Positions 7,363-15,157 of a stretch of DNA of 36,290 nucleotides are shown here, piece by piece. Every line of letters starts with the position of its first letter. Position 1 is the first letter of the stretch. A program made the translations under genes and the position numbers. Source of the stretch: Terriglobia bacterium (GTDB lineage Bacteria > Acidobacteriota > Terriglobia > UBA7540); assembly GCA_030038235.1 (NCBI GenBank), contig JASHPE010000383.1, positions 1 through 36,290 on the forward strand, in the 5' to 3' direction. The notes under the pieces are model-generated. The model searched no databases. It was not told where the DNA came from and was given only the letters and a program-made list of their open reading frames with translations.

Positions 7363-9825
7363 TTATCGATACCAGTACTTCGTCTGCTTCGCCCAACTGC
7401 TCGCTGGATATTGCCGATGCAGCAGATCGAACGCGGCTTTCGAGATCGTCCAGCTATCGGGGTCCGCGCATCCGAAATGCCCGGCGCGGACGGTCAGCGA
7501 CAGCGCCTCGGGCGCGCGCGCGTCGTCTGGATGCGCCCGCACCCAGCCCAGCACTTCCTTGCCGAGCAGAATCGACGCCACCGGCAGCGTGCGCGTCCGG
7601 TTCCAATCGCGCTGCGCAGCACTAGTCTCAGTTTGGTCGAGGAACGAAGGCGGCGGGATAGCGCCGTTCGGGTAAACCTCAGCCAAAGGCGCCTCCAGGA
7701 CCGGCCATGGCGTCAGGTTCGGCTGCGCGCCGGGATGGGCGGGAACGCCGGCATCAAACAGCCCTGCCGGCCAGACGCAGTACAAGCCTTCGCCCCACCA
7801 ATTCTCCCGAAGGTTGTCGATCAGCTTCGTAGGCGTATCCCGTTCGGGGCTGGTGATATAAGGCCGCAGTCCGGGAAAGCGTAAGATCAGCAGTGTTCCC
7901 GCGAAGCGGCGCGCGTCCGGTGTGGCGGCGCCGGTGAACGCCTCGAGATCAGACCGCAATTCGGGCTGAAGCGCGGCGAGGATCGGCGCCAGCTTCAGCG
8001 CGACCGGATCGTCTCCAAGAAGGAACGCTCGGGTCCATGCGCCGCGCGCCACCTCGCGCCGCAGATAGGCAGGCAGCACCTTGCTTTCGGCGACCTCGGT
8101 CAACACCGCAGGCGTCGTCTGCTGGTTGAGGACGATCAGCGCGTCGGAATCGAACCAGGGGCCACCCTCCGGCGGGTGCGAGGAGGCATAATCGCCGTAC
8201 CCGTTGTAGTAGAGCTCGACCGGCACGCGCGCCGCATACTTGAGGAAATCCGCCAGATTCGTCGCATAGGTCATGCGCATGGCGAGGAACAGGTTCAGCG
8301 CAGAGCGCGGCAGGTTGCCGGCATCGTGCGCCAGCAGCCGATTGAGTTGTGGCAGGACGGCCGCGCGGCCGCCGCTTTGCATCATCAGGCGAAATCGATG
8401 AAATGTGACCGAGTCGTAAGCCGGCGCCGACGATTGCACCGCCTGTGCCGCTTCGATCAGCTTTGCCGCGCGCGGATCGCCAGGCGGCATCTTGCTGATG
8501 GCCGCCACCACCCACGCCGGCGAATTCGTCTGCTGCCACTTCGCGTAAGCATGGTCGAGCGCCGACGGGTCATCGAGCTGGAAGGTGAGAATCCAGTCGG
8601 TAAGGTCATCCTGACTGCGTACGGTCGCGAGCTTCGGATAATGCTCGCCGCGACTCGCTTGCAATTCGTTCCAAGCCTGGGTATAGCGCTCGTTTTCCAG
8701 CCTGTCGAGCAGGAAGGTGTAGTCGTGGACGTCCTGCGCCAGCCCGGCGGGATCAGGACTCCGCATCAGCGCCGCTCCCAGCTCGCGAACTCGCTGCTCA
8801 GGATGCAGCCTGGCCTCAACCCAATCGAGGAGCGCCGCGGCGGATGCGTGTAGATCGGGCGATTCAGGGCTGTTCAGCACCTCTTTAAGCTGCCCTTCGG
8901 CCTTCGCCAGTACAGCCAGGTCCGGAGAATCGTCATCGTAGCCGACCGTTGCCTGGCGAATGTAGGCGCGCGCCACGAGGTACCCGGCGATCGGGCTCCA
9001 TGGCGAGGCATGATCGCTGGTGATGGCAGCAAACGCGCTCTCCGCCTGCGCGAAATCGCCCGCATAAAAGTATGCCGCGGCGATCTGATAACTGCGGTCA
9101 GCCCTTGCGAGCGGCGAGGCCTTTGCTGCGAGCGGAGTGGGAATAGTCTTGCCTTGCAGGCAGTTCGAGAATACCTGGTCTTGCGCGCCCACCCACGCGA
9201 CCAGTTCGGGACTGCCGGCCCCATACTTCTGCGAGCGATCTTGAAGCGTGTTTATGGCGGCCTGGAAAGCATGTGGAGGACAGTTGAGATACGACGCGTA
9301 TCGGCCGCCCGGTCCCCTGACGTAGCGATTGATGCCGTCCGGTGTCGGTATCTGAATCTGAGCTGCGTTGGCACTTTGAGGCCGGGGCCACGGAGTCATG
9401 TACGCCGCGTGTGCCACGTTGGGAACCTGGTTGCGCGCGTCGATCCAGGCGTGCGGCCAGTCCACGGGCTGGGGCGGCGGTGGGGTCGGCCGTGGGACTG
9501 GAGCGGGAGTCGCTGAGGGAATCTCGTCGAGAAGCTGCGCGGAATCCGGCGTAATTCCCCACAAGGCGAGCGCCTGAGCGCGGTCAAAGCTCAGGCCGGC
9601 TAGATTCCGGTAGGCAACGTACAGGTACACGCGCTCGTATGCCGGCTGGAGCACGCCCAGGTGGCCGCGGGTGTAGGGTCCGAGCGGGAAGTCGGGATGC
9701 GTCGTCTCTGTGAAGACCGTCGGGTAGAAAAAGGGGCCGCATGCCGGCGCCGGACGCGTCCACTCGAGCACGAGAACCGCCGCCAGCGCGATTCCCAAAA
9801 CCGACGCGACGATTCGCTTCATCAT
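7363..9825 (-). CDS. large exported protein of unknown function (820 aa)
   Basis: I do not recognise a named family. The protein has an N-terminal signal sequence (about residues 1-29, ending APACG, a weak lipobox-like site), a Pro-rich segment near residues 105-120, and then long Ala/Leu/Asp-rich helical stretches. Segments such as RSYQIAAAYFYAGDFAQAESAFAAI look like TPR units, so a periplasmic or surface scaffold is plausible. The C-terminus ends with DPDSWTISKAAFDLLHRQYPASSWAKQTKYWYR. The ATG at 9825 overlaps the stop of the upstream DUF3142 gene (ATGA), which implies translational coupling and a shared role. Confidence 0.85.
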   Translation of the reverse strand: MMKRIVASVLGIALAAVLVLEWTRPAPACGPFFYPTVFTETTHPDFPLGPYTRGHLGVLQPAYERVYLYVAYRNLAGLSFDRAQALALWGITPDSAQLLDEIPSATPAPVPRPTPPPPQPVDWPHAWIDARNQVPNVAHAAYMTPWPRPQSANAAQIQIPTPDGINRYVRGPGGRYASYLNCPPHAFQAAINTLQDRSQKYGAGSPELVAWVGAQDQVFSNCLQGKTIPTPLAAKASPLARADRSYQIAAAYFYAGDFAQAESAFAAITSDHASPWSPIAGYLVARAYIRQATVGYDDDSPDLAVLAKAEGQLKEVLNSPESPDLHASAAALLDWVEARLHPEQRVRELGAALMRSPDPAGLAQDVHDYTFLLDRLENERYTQAWNELQASRGEHYPKLATVRSQDDLTDWILTFQLDDPSALDHAYAKWQQTNSPAWVVAAISKMPPGDPRAAKLIEAAQAVQSSAPAYDSVTFHRFRLMMQSGGRAAVLPQLNRLLAHDAGNLPRSALNLFLAMRMTYATNLADFLKYAARVPVELYYNGYGDYASSHPPEGGPWFDSDALIVLNQQTTPAVLTEVAESKVLPAYLRREVARGAWTRAFLLGDDPVALKLAPILAALQPELRSDLEAFTGAATPDARRFAGTLLILRFPGLRPYITSPERDTPTKLIDNLRENWWGEGLYCVWPAGLFDAGVPAHPGAQPNLTPWPVLEAPLAEVYPNGAIPPPSFLDQTETSAAQRDWNRTRTLPVASILLGKEVLGWVRAHPDDARAPEALSLTVRAGHFGCADPDSWTISKAAFDLLHRQYPASSWAKQTKYWYR

Positions 9826-10637
9826 GGCTTCTCCTCTGCGATCAACGAACGGACCGCGTCAGGCGACCAGCCTCGAGGGTCGAAGATGTAACGGCGGTGT
9901 CCTGCTGGCAGATGGGCAAGCTTCTCATCGGTGCTGATGCCGATGCTTTCACGGCACATCGGCAGGCTGAAGTCGCGGCCCTGCGCGAGGCGCACGCGCA
10001 CGTCTGCGGCGTCCGGGCCCATCCGAAAGAGCATGGGCACGGCTTCGTCCACGGGCAGACCGGCGATCCAGGGATCGTCCATGCACCAGGAAGCGAGGGC
10101 CGTGATGGAAAGCGGCATATTGGCCGGCAACCGGCGCCGCAGGTCGCGAATCAGTCGTGCATAGAAGGGCCGCTGCGACACGGTGGCGTCGAAATCAACC
10201 TGAACCGCGGAGACGCCTGCGAGGTTCGCTGATCCCGCAATGGCGGCCGACGCCGCAGCGGTCTGCTCAGTTGAGAGCGCCGGTGGGCGCCGCGAGTCCA
10301 CCTCGATTCGCAGGCAGGCCACGAGCGGGGTTCCCGGCGCGACCTGAAGAGCATTGCGGCGGGGTTGCACCCTCACGGTGTCCGCGCCAAGCGTCACCGT
10401 CGCAGCCAGGAACGACACGCCCGCGCGTCCGGCCGGCAGAAATCGCAGGTCCTCAGGCCGCTCCCATGCCCAGAGCATGACCGGCGGAAGCGAAGCCAAC
10501 CGGTTTCCGGACGCGGACGCTGTCGAGCATCGCCTATAAAGACCAAGGCTGACCGGCAAAAGCGCGGTCAGCGATACAGTCGCGATGAGCGGCAGGATGC
10601 CTTTTGCAGCGGCGGGACGCGAGCGCTGAGGGATCAT
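9822..10637 (-). CDS. DUF3142 domain protein
   Basis: The 271-aa protein has one N-terminal hydrophobic segment (about residues 15-34, LPLIATVSLTALLPVSLGLY) and then the start of the DUF3142 domain, PPVMLWAWERPEDLRFL, followed by VACLRIEVDSRR and VSAVQVDFDATVSQRPFYARLIRDLRRRLP. The domain resembles a TIM-barrel glycosidase-like fold (the VQVDFD strand and late ISTDEKLAHLPAGHRRYIFDPRGW), but no activity is established that I know of. It ends in ATGA overlapping the 820-aa gene. A REP-like palindrome lies upstream between it and the ADOP gene. Confidence 0.82.
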   Translation of the reverse strand: MIPQRSRPAAAKGILPLIATVSLTALLPVSLGLYRRCSTASASGNRLASLPPVMLWAWERPEDLRFLPAGRAGVSFLAATVTLGADTVRVQPRRNALQVAPGTPLVACLRIEVDSRRPPALSTEQTAAASAAIAGSANLAGVSAVQVDFDATVSQRPFYARLIRDLRRRLPANMPLSITALASWCMDDPWIAGLPVDEAVPMLFRMGPDAADVRVRLAQGRDFSLPMCRESIGISTDEKLAHLPAGHRRYIFDPRGWSPDAVRSLIAEEKP

Positions 10638-10724
10638 CGGAGTGAGCGCGGCTGTGCGCTGCGATGGTAAATGATGCGGAGTGCGAGGTCAAACGTTGCA
10701 CGCTCTGAGTAAGGTGCTAATCTC

Positions 10725-10810
10725 AGACGTACGGGCGGCCCTCGTGGCCGCCCAAACTGATGGCACACGCAAGGAATGCGTGGGCGGCCACCAGGGCCGC
10801 CCGCACGTCT
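10725..10810. repeat. 86-bp REP-like palindrome
   Basis: Arms at 10725-10754 and 10781-10810 are inverted copies of 30 bases with 2 mismatches. A smaller hairpin, CACGCA (10766-10771) with TGCGTG (10777-10782), occupies the centre. The outer end reads AGACGTACGGGC, close to the terminus AGACGTAGGGGC found at three other intergenic sites in this window. It lies 10 bases past the ADOP stop codon and 87 bases upstream of the DUF3142 start, so it may also act as a terminator for ADOP transcripts. Confidence 0.8.
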
Positions 10811-10820
10811 GGAATCAGGC

Positions 10821-13490
10821 TCATTCCGACCGCAATGCGACCATGGGATCGGCTTGGGTGGCTCGCCGCGCTGGAATGTAGCAGGCGAGGGCGGCGACCA
10901 TCAGCACGAGCGTCCCCACGGCGGCGAAGGTGAGCGGGTCAGCGGGACTGACTTCGAAAATAAGACTCCGCAGCACCCGGGCGAGGACGAGAGCGCCCGT
11001 CGCACCCAGGGTCACGCCCGCCAAAGCCAGCCGCACGCCTTGCGAGAGCACCAGTCGCAGCACGTCACTGCGCCCGGCGCCCAGCGCCATGCGCATTCCG
11101 AATTCATGCGTGCGCTGGCCCACCGAGTAGGAGAGCACTCCGTAGGTTCCGACCGCCGCGAGCGTGATGGCGAGCGCGGCAAAGAGGCCCACAAGCAAGA
11201 ACGAAAATCGCGCCGTGGCGACGCCCGCGTCTGCAATCTGGTCCATCTGACGCATATCGGCCACCGCCAGGGTGGGATCGAGGCGATGGACCTCGCGTCG
11301 AAGCTCGTTCGCGAGCTGCGCGGTGTCGGAATCCGAACGCACAGCAACGGACATCTGTCCGAACGGTACCTGCAGCATCGGCCACCAAAATGCAGGCTCG
11401 GCTCCGGCGGCGTCAGGTCTGTCTTTCACGTCGCCCACCACCCCCACCACCGTCATCCAGTCTTTTTCTTTGGGATTGTCGGTAAACGTAACTCGCCCGC
11501 CCAGGGCATCCCTTTTCTGCCAATAGAGCCGCGCCATGGTTTCATTGACGATCAAAGCCCTGGGCGCATCCGCGCGGTCGCCTTCGGTGAAGAAACGCCC
11601 GCGCAGCAGGGGAATGCCTAGGGCGCGAAAGTAATCCGGAGTAGCGACGTGATATCGGGCGTGAAAGTCTTCTCCCGGCGCCGGCTTCTCGCCCTCGATG
11701 GTGAAACCGCCGTCGTTCTCGTCATAACCGGTCCAGGGCAGGTCGCTGCCGGCACCGGCGGCCTTCACGCCCGGAGCCGCAGCGAGATTGGCGACGAGTT
11801 GGTCACAGAAGTGAGCAACGGCGGCACCATTCTTATAATCCGTGTCCGGCAGCGAGAGGCTTGCCGTGATGACGTGCTCCGGCCGGAAACCGGGGTCCAT
11901 TCGCAGCAGATTCACAAAACTGCGCAACATCAGACCGGCGCCCACCAGCAGGACGCAGGCCAAGCCGACCTCGGCCACCACCAGCGCGTCGCGCAGGCGT
12001 TGATGATGTTTGCTGCCGGTCGCGCCGCGAGCGCCTTCGCGCAGCGCCTGCTGTACATCGACACGCGAAGACTGCAGCGCGGGCGCCAACCCGAATAGTA
12101 TTCCGGCAGCCAGCGCCACCAGGAGTGTGAACACGAAAACCGGTACGTTCACGCGGATGGAATCGGCTCTGGGAAATCCAGCAGGGAGCAGGGCGAGCAG
12201 CGCTCGCACACCGCCGGCAGCGAGCACCGCGCCGAACCCCCCGCCGATCAGCGCCAGCAACAAGCTCTCCGTCAGCGTCTGGCGCAGAAGCCGCGACCGC
12301 GGTGCGCCCAGAGCCATGCGCACCGCGATCTCGCGCTGCCGCGCCGTGGCGCGCGCCAGCAGCAGGTTGGCTGCGTTCGCACACGCAATCAGTAACACCA
12401 GGCCCACGGCGCCCAGCAGGACCAGCAGCATGCGTTCGTCAGCCCCCACGATCTCGCGATACAGCGGGATCACCAGCATGTGCCAGCTCTCATATCCGCC
12501 GTGTTCGTGTCCCACCTCCTGAACCAGGGTATTCATCTCAGCCTGCGCCTGCGCCGGAGTCACCCCGGGCTTCAATCGCCCGATCACCTCCATATAGTGG
12601 GGACCGCGCTGGTTCGGATCGCCATCGAAGGTGAAAGGCCACCAGGCGTCCACGGAATCGCCATAGGGCACCGCGTGGTAGTCGTTACCGGGATGCTCGG
12701 TGCCCGGCGGCATCACGCCCACCACGGTGAAGGGCTGCGAGTCCAGCATGATCTTGCGTCCCAGGATCCCGGGATCGGCCGAGAATTTGTCGCGCCAAGC
12801 CCGGTCGCTCAGGATCACCAGCCTGCCGTTGCCCGGCAGTTCGTCAGTCGGCGCGAACTCACGTCCACGAGCGGGCGCGAGCCCTAGCACCTGGAAGTAT
12901 CCGGCTGTAACCCGGAAAGCGGTGAGCCGCACCGGCTCGCCCGATCCCGAAAGCTGGACGTCACTGCGGTTTATGGCGGCGAGGGCGTGGAACGAGTGGC
13001 TGCGAGCACGAAAGTCACGAAAATCGAACGGATTGACGGGAAACTTGGGGAAATCGTTGCTGCTGAAGAAAAGACGCACGATGCGGCTCGCTTGCGGATA
13101 CGGCAGCGGCTTCAGCAGTACGCCGTCGATCACGCTGAAGATGGCGCTGTTGGCGCCGATGCTCAAGGCCAGCGTCAGCACGATCGCCACGGCGAATCCG
13201 GGACTCTTTCCGAGCGCTCTCCCGGCGTATCGCAGGTCCTTGCCGAGGTCCTCGAGATAAGCGGTCTGGCGCATGTCGCGGCACTCCTCTTTGATCTGCT
13301 CCGCGCTGCCGAGCCTCCGCATCGCAGCGTAGCGTGCTTCCTCCGGCGTCATTCCCGAGGCCATGTTCTCCTCCATCTGCTGCTGCAGATGAAAGCGCAG
13401 CTCCTTGTCGAGTTCGCGGTCCGCCCGGCTGCGTCGCACGAGGGAACGGAGCCGCATTTTCATCGCATCCAGCCAGCGTCGCGGATTCAT
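10821..13490 (-). CDS. ADOP-type ABC transporter permease (MacB/FtsX fold)
   Basis: The 889-aa protein is an acidobacterial duplicated orphan permease. It has the typical N-terminal cytoplasmic module (RSRADRELDKELRFHLQQQMEENMASGMTPEEARYAAMRRLGS), the first transmembrane entry (SPGFAVAIVLTLALSIGANSAIFSVIDGVLLKPLPY), a MacB-like periplasmic domain, an FtsX domain (ACANAANLLLARATARQREIAVRMALGA), a second periplasmic domain, and a second FtsX domain ending in LACYIPARRATQADPMVALR. No ABC ATPase is adjacent, as usual for the family, and the substrate is unknown. AAGGGAG precedes the ATG. padR is immediately upstream (13-base gap), the standard operon partner. Confidence 0.96.
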   Translation of the reverse strand: MNPRRWLDAMKMRLRSLVRRSRADRELDKELRFHLQQQMEENMASGMTPEEARYAAMRRLGSAEQIKEECRDMRQTAYLEDLGKDLRYAGRALGKSPGFAVAIVLTLALSIGANSAIFSVIDGVLLKPLPYPQASRIVRLFFSSNDFPKFPVNPFDFRDFRARSHSFHALAAINRSDVQLSGSGEPVRLTAFRVTAGYFQVLGLAPARGREFAPTDELPGNGRLVILSDRAWRDKFSADPGILGRKIMLDSQPFTVVGVMPPGTEHPGNDYHAVPYGDSVDAWWPFTFDGDPNQRGPHYMEVIGRLKPGVTPAQAQAEMNTLVQEVGHEHGGYESWHMLVIPLYREIVGADERMLLVLLGAVGLVLLIACANAANLLLARATARQREIAVRMALGAPRSRLLRQTLTESLLLALIGGGFGAVLAAGGVRALLALLPAGFPRADSIRVNVPVFVFTLLVALAAGILFGLAPALQSSRVDVQQALREGARGATGSKHHQRLRDALVVAEVGLACVLLVGAGLMLRSFVNLLRMDPGFRPEHVITASLSLPDTDYKNGAAVAHFCDQLVANLAAAPGVKAAGAGSDLPWTGYDENDGGFTIEGEKPAPGEDFHARYHVATPDYFRALGIPLLRGRFFTEGDRADAPRALIVNETMARLYWQKRDALGGRVTFTDNPKEKDWMTVVGVVGDVKDRPDAAGAEPAFWWPMLQVPFGQMSVAVRSDSDTAQLANELRREVHRLDPTLAVADMRQMDQIADAGVATARFSFLLVGLFAALAITLAAVGTYGVLSYSVGQRTHEFGMRMALGAGRSDVLRLVLSQGVRLALAGVTLGATGALVLARVLRSLIFEVSPADPLTFAAVGTLVLMVAALACYIPARRATQADPMVALRSE

Positions 13491-13503
13491 TCCAATCGCT
13501 CCC

Positions 13504-13833
13504 TTACGCCGTGTTGATCACGAGCGCCACCGCACTCGACAGCCGCTCCCACTGCGCCAGCTCCTTTGCAAGCTGGACCCGGCCGGCCCGAGTGAGCGCA
13601 TAAAACTTAGCCTCGCGTCCCGTTTCGGAGTCGCGCCACTCGCCGCGAATCCAGCCTTGATGCTCCAGCCGGTGCAGCGCCGGGTAGAGCGCGCCCTGCG
13701 TAACTTGCAGCGCTTCGTTGCTGACCTGCTCGATGCGCTTGGCGATCGCCCAGCCGTGCTTGGGCTCGAGCGCGATCGTCTTCAGAATCAGCAGGTCGAG
13801 CGTGCCTTGAATCAGATCGGATGGTTTACTCAT
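13504..13833 (-). CDS. PadR family transcriptional regulator
   Basis: The 109-aa protein is a short (PadR-s2 type) winged-helix repressor: LIQGTLDLLILKTIALEPKHGWAIAKRIEQVSNEALQVTQGALYPALHRLEHQGWIRGEWRDSETGREAKFYALTRAG covers the HTH and wing. Such regulators sit upstream of ADOP genes in Acidobacteria and are presumed to respond to small hydrophobic or phenolic molecules and to autorepress. Here a pair of direct repeats lies 14-51 bases upstream of the ATG over a likely promoter. Confidence 0.95.
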   Translation of the reverse strand: MSKPSDLIQGTLDLLILKTIALEPKHGWAIAKRIEQVSNEALQVTQGALYPALHRLEHQGWIRGEWRDSETGREAKFYALTRAGRVQLAKELAQWERLSSAVALVINTA

Positions 13834-13846
13834 CGCGGCGACGGAT

Positions 13847-13906
13847 ACCTAAATCCCTTACACATGACACCTAAATTACTTACAACACCTGCGGCCAAGG
13901 AGTCAA
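13847..13906 (-). promoter_or_regulatory. padR promoter with tandem operator-like repeats
   Basis: Two 16-base direct repeats (plus strand ACCTAAATCCCTTACA at 13847-13862 and ACCTAAATTACTTACA at 13869-13884) match at 14 of 16 positions and start 22 bases apart, two helical turns. On the minus strand, TTGACT (13906-13901) is a candidate -35 element and TAAGTA (13882-13877), 18 bases on, a weak -10. The upstream repeat therefore covers the -10 and the other lies just downstream, a layout suited to PadR autorepression. The promoter assignment is inference. Confidence 0.6.
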
Positions 13907-13970
13907 GCGCGGTTTTTCCCGCTTGAGGTTCCGCCGAACACCAAGCCCGAGTGAGAAACGAAACGGGGGG

Positions 13971-14035
13971 TGTACCAAACGCAATCAGACTTGCGTTTAG
14001 TGACACTATATGTAAGCCGAGTTGCGTTTGGTACA
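13971..14035 (+). promoter_or_regulatory. operator-like dyad and half-site upstream of SDR gene
   Basis: A perfect dyad AAACGCAA (13977-13984) N6 TTGCGTTT (13991-13998) is followed 31 bases later by another TTGCGTTT (14022-14029). In addition TGTACCAAACGCAA (13971-13984) and TTGCGTTTGGTACA (14022-14035) form a perfect 14-bp inverted pair. The sites lie 74-138 bases before the SDR start at 14109 and about 140-200 bases before padR on the other strand. The pattern suggests cooperative binding of a dimeric regulator. No strong -35/-10 pair was found; TATATG at 14008-14013 is a possible -10. Confidence 0.6.
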
Positions 14036-14108
14036 GCCGCAGTCCTCTCGAGTGTCTTTCGACTTGTCTTCTGCCAACCGTCACGCACAAAATCAAATAG
14101 GGCTTGTG

Positions 14109-14897
14109 ATGCGCGGACTTCAAAGCAAGCGCGTTCTAATCACCGGCGGCGCGAGCGGTATTGGCGCGGCGACGGCGGCGCGATTCCTCGAAGAGGGCTC
14201 GCGCGTGGTCGTCCTCGATCGTGACGCTGACGGACGGCGCAGGATTCAGGCGGAGTTGCCGACGCTCTCGGGCGTGGTGGCCGCCGACGTTTCGCGTCTT
14301 GATGAGGTCAAGCGCGCGTTTGAGGAAGCTATCGGGCTGCTCGGCGGCTCCACGTCGGACCGTGCGGGCGTCGACGTGCTCATCAACAACGCGGGCATCA
14401 GCATCCGCCACAACTTTCTCGACATCACGCCGGAGGAATGGGATCGCGTGCTGGCGGTAAATCTCACCGGCGTCTTTTACGTGGCGCAGACCGCCGCCCG
14501 GCACATGGTGGAGCGCGACACGATCGACGGCGCCGCCGGCGTGATCCTGAATATGGCTTCCACGAACGGTATGGTGGGATATCCTTACTACGCGGATTAC
14601 AACGCCACCAAAGCGGGCGTGATTGAGCTGACGCGCTCTATGGCCCTGGAACTTGCGCCCAAGGTGCGCGTGAACGCGGTGGCGCCGGGTTACGTGCTCA
14701 CGCCCATGCAGCAGGCCGAGTACACGGACGCGATGCTGGCCGAGGTCAACCGGAAGATCCCGCTGGGGCGTCACGCGCGGCCCGAAGAAGTGGCGGCGCT
14801 TTTCGCATTTCTGGCGTCTGAGGATGCTGCCTACATCACCGGCCACGTCTACACCCTGGACGGAGCCGAAACGGCGGGAGGGTTGGCCAGCCGGTGA
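14109..14897 (+). CDS. short-chain dehydrogenase/reductase (SDR)
   Basis: The 262-aa protein is a classical SDR: the nucleotide-binding motif TGGASGIG near residue 12, NNAGIS, a catalytic Ser in NMASTNGMVGYPYY and the YNATK Tyr-Lys pair, with a C-terminal GHVYTLDGAE. Classical SDRs oxidise or reduce alcohol/carbonyl groups with NAD(P). ATG 14109 was chosen because homology begins there; the frame is open to 14022 but that part overlaps the operator-like sites. The gene leads a plus-strand cluster with an aminotransferase and another SDR, which suggests oxidation of a hydroxy or sugar acid. The substrate cannot be read from sequence. Confidence 0.92.
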   Translation: MRGLQSKRVLITGGASGIGAATAARFLEEGSRVVVLDRDADGRRRIQAELPTLSGVVAADVSRLDEVKRAFEEAIGLLGGSTSDRAGVDVLINNAGISIRHNFLDITPEEWDRVLAVNLTGVFYVAQTAARHMVERDTIDGAAGVILNMASTNGMVGYPYYADYNATKAGVIELTRSMALELAPKVRVNAVAPGYVLTPMQQAEYTDAMLAEVNRKIPLGRHARPEEVAALFAFLASEDAAYITGHVYTLDGAETAGGLASR

Positions 14898-15012
14898 GGC
14901 GACAGGTGGCTCTCTGGAACTTTGTACACATTGTAAGCGCCGTTTGAGGGTTTCGTAACCACCTGAATCTAAAGACACTGGGCATGGGGTCTCCGGGAGG
15001 GTCAAAAATGAC

Positions 15013-15094
15013 GGTAAGTCCCACGATGTTGTTGATAATAAAGGACCCAGTTCTGGGGACGTTGGTAAGTCCCACGATATTGTTGAAAGCAAAG
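15013..15094. repeat. two direct copies of a 31-base element
   Basis: The segments 15013-15043 and 15064-15094 both begin GGTAAGTCCCACGAT and match at 27 of 31 positions, with a 51-base period. The spacer contains CCCAGTTCTGGG, a small palindrome. They fill much of the 260-base gap (14898-15157) between the first SDR and the aminotransferase genes. Origin is unknown; they look like a degenerate mobile or interspersed element rather than a leader of the aminotransferase gene. Nothing else is evident in this gap. Confidence 0.65.
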
Positions 15095-15157
15095 AAGATG
15101 CCTATTCGCTGCATAAGGCTCGTGTACCCCCTGTGCGCGACCTATGGATAGAGCCAC

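Noticed and set aside
14022..14108. Upstream-extended start of the first SDR
   Set aside because: The extension covers the operator-like repeats and has no SDR similarity; ATG 14109 begins just before the nucleotide-binding motif.
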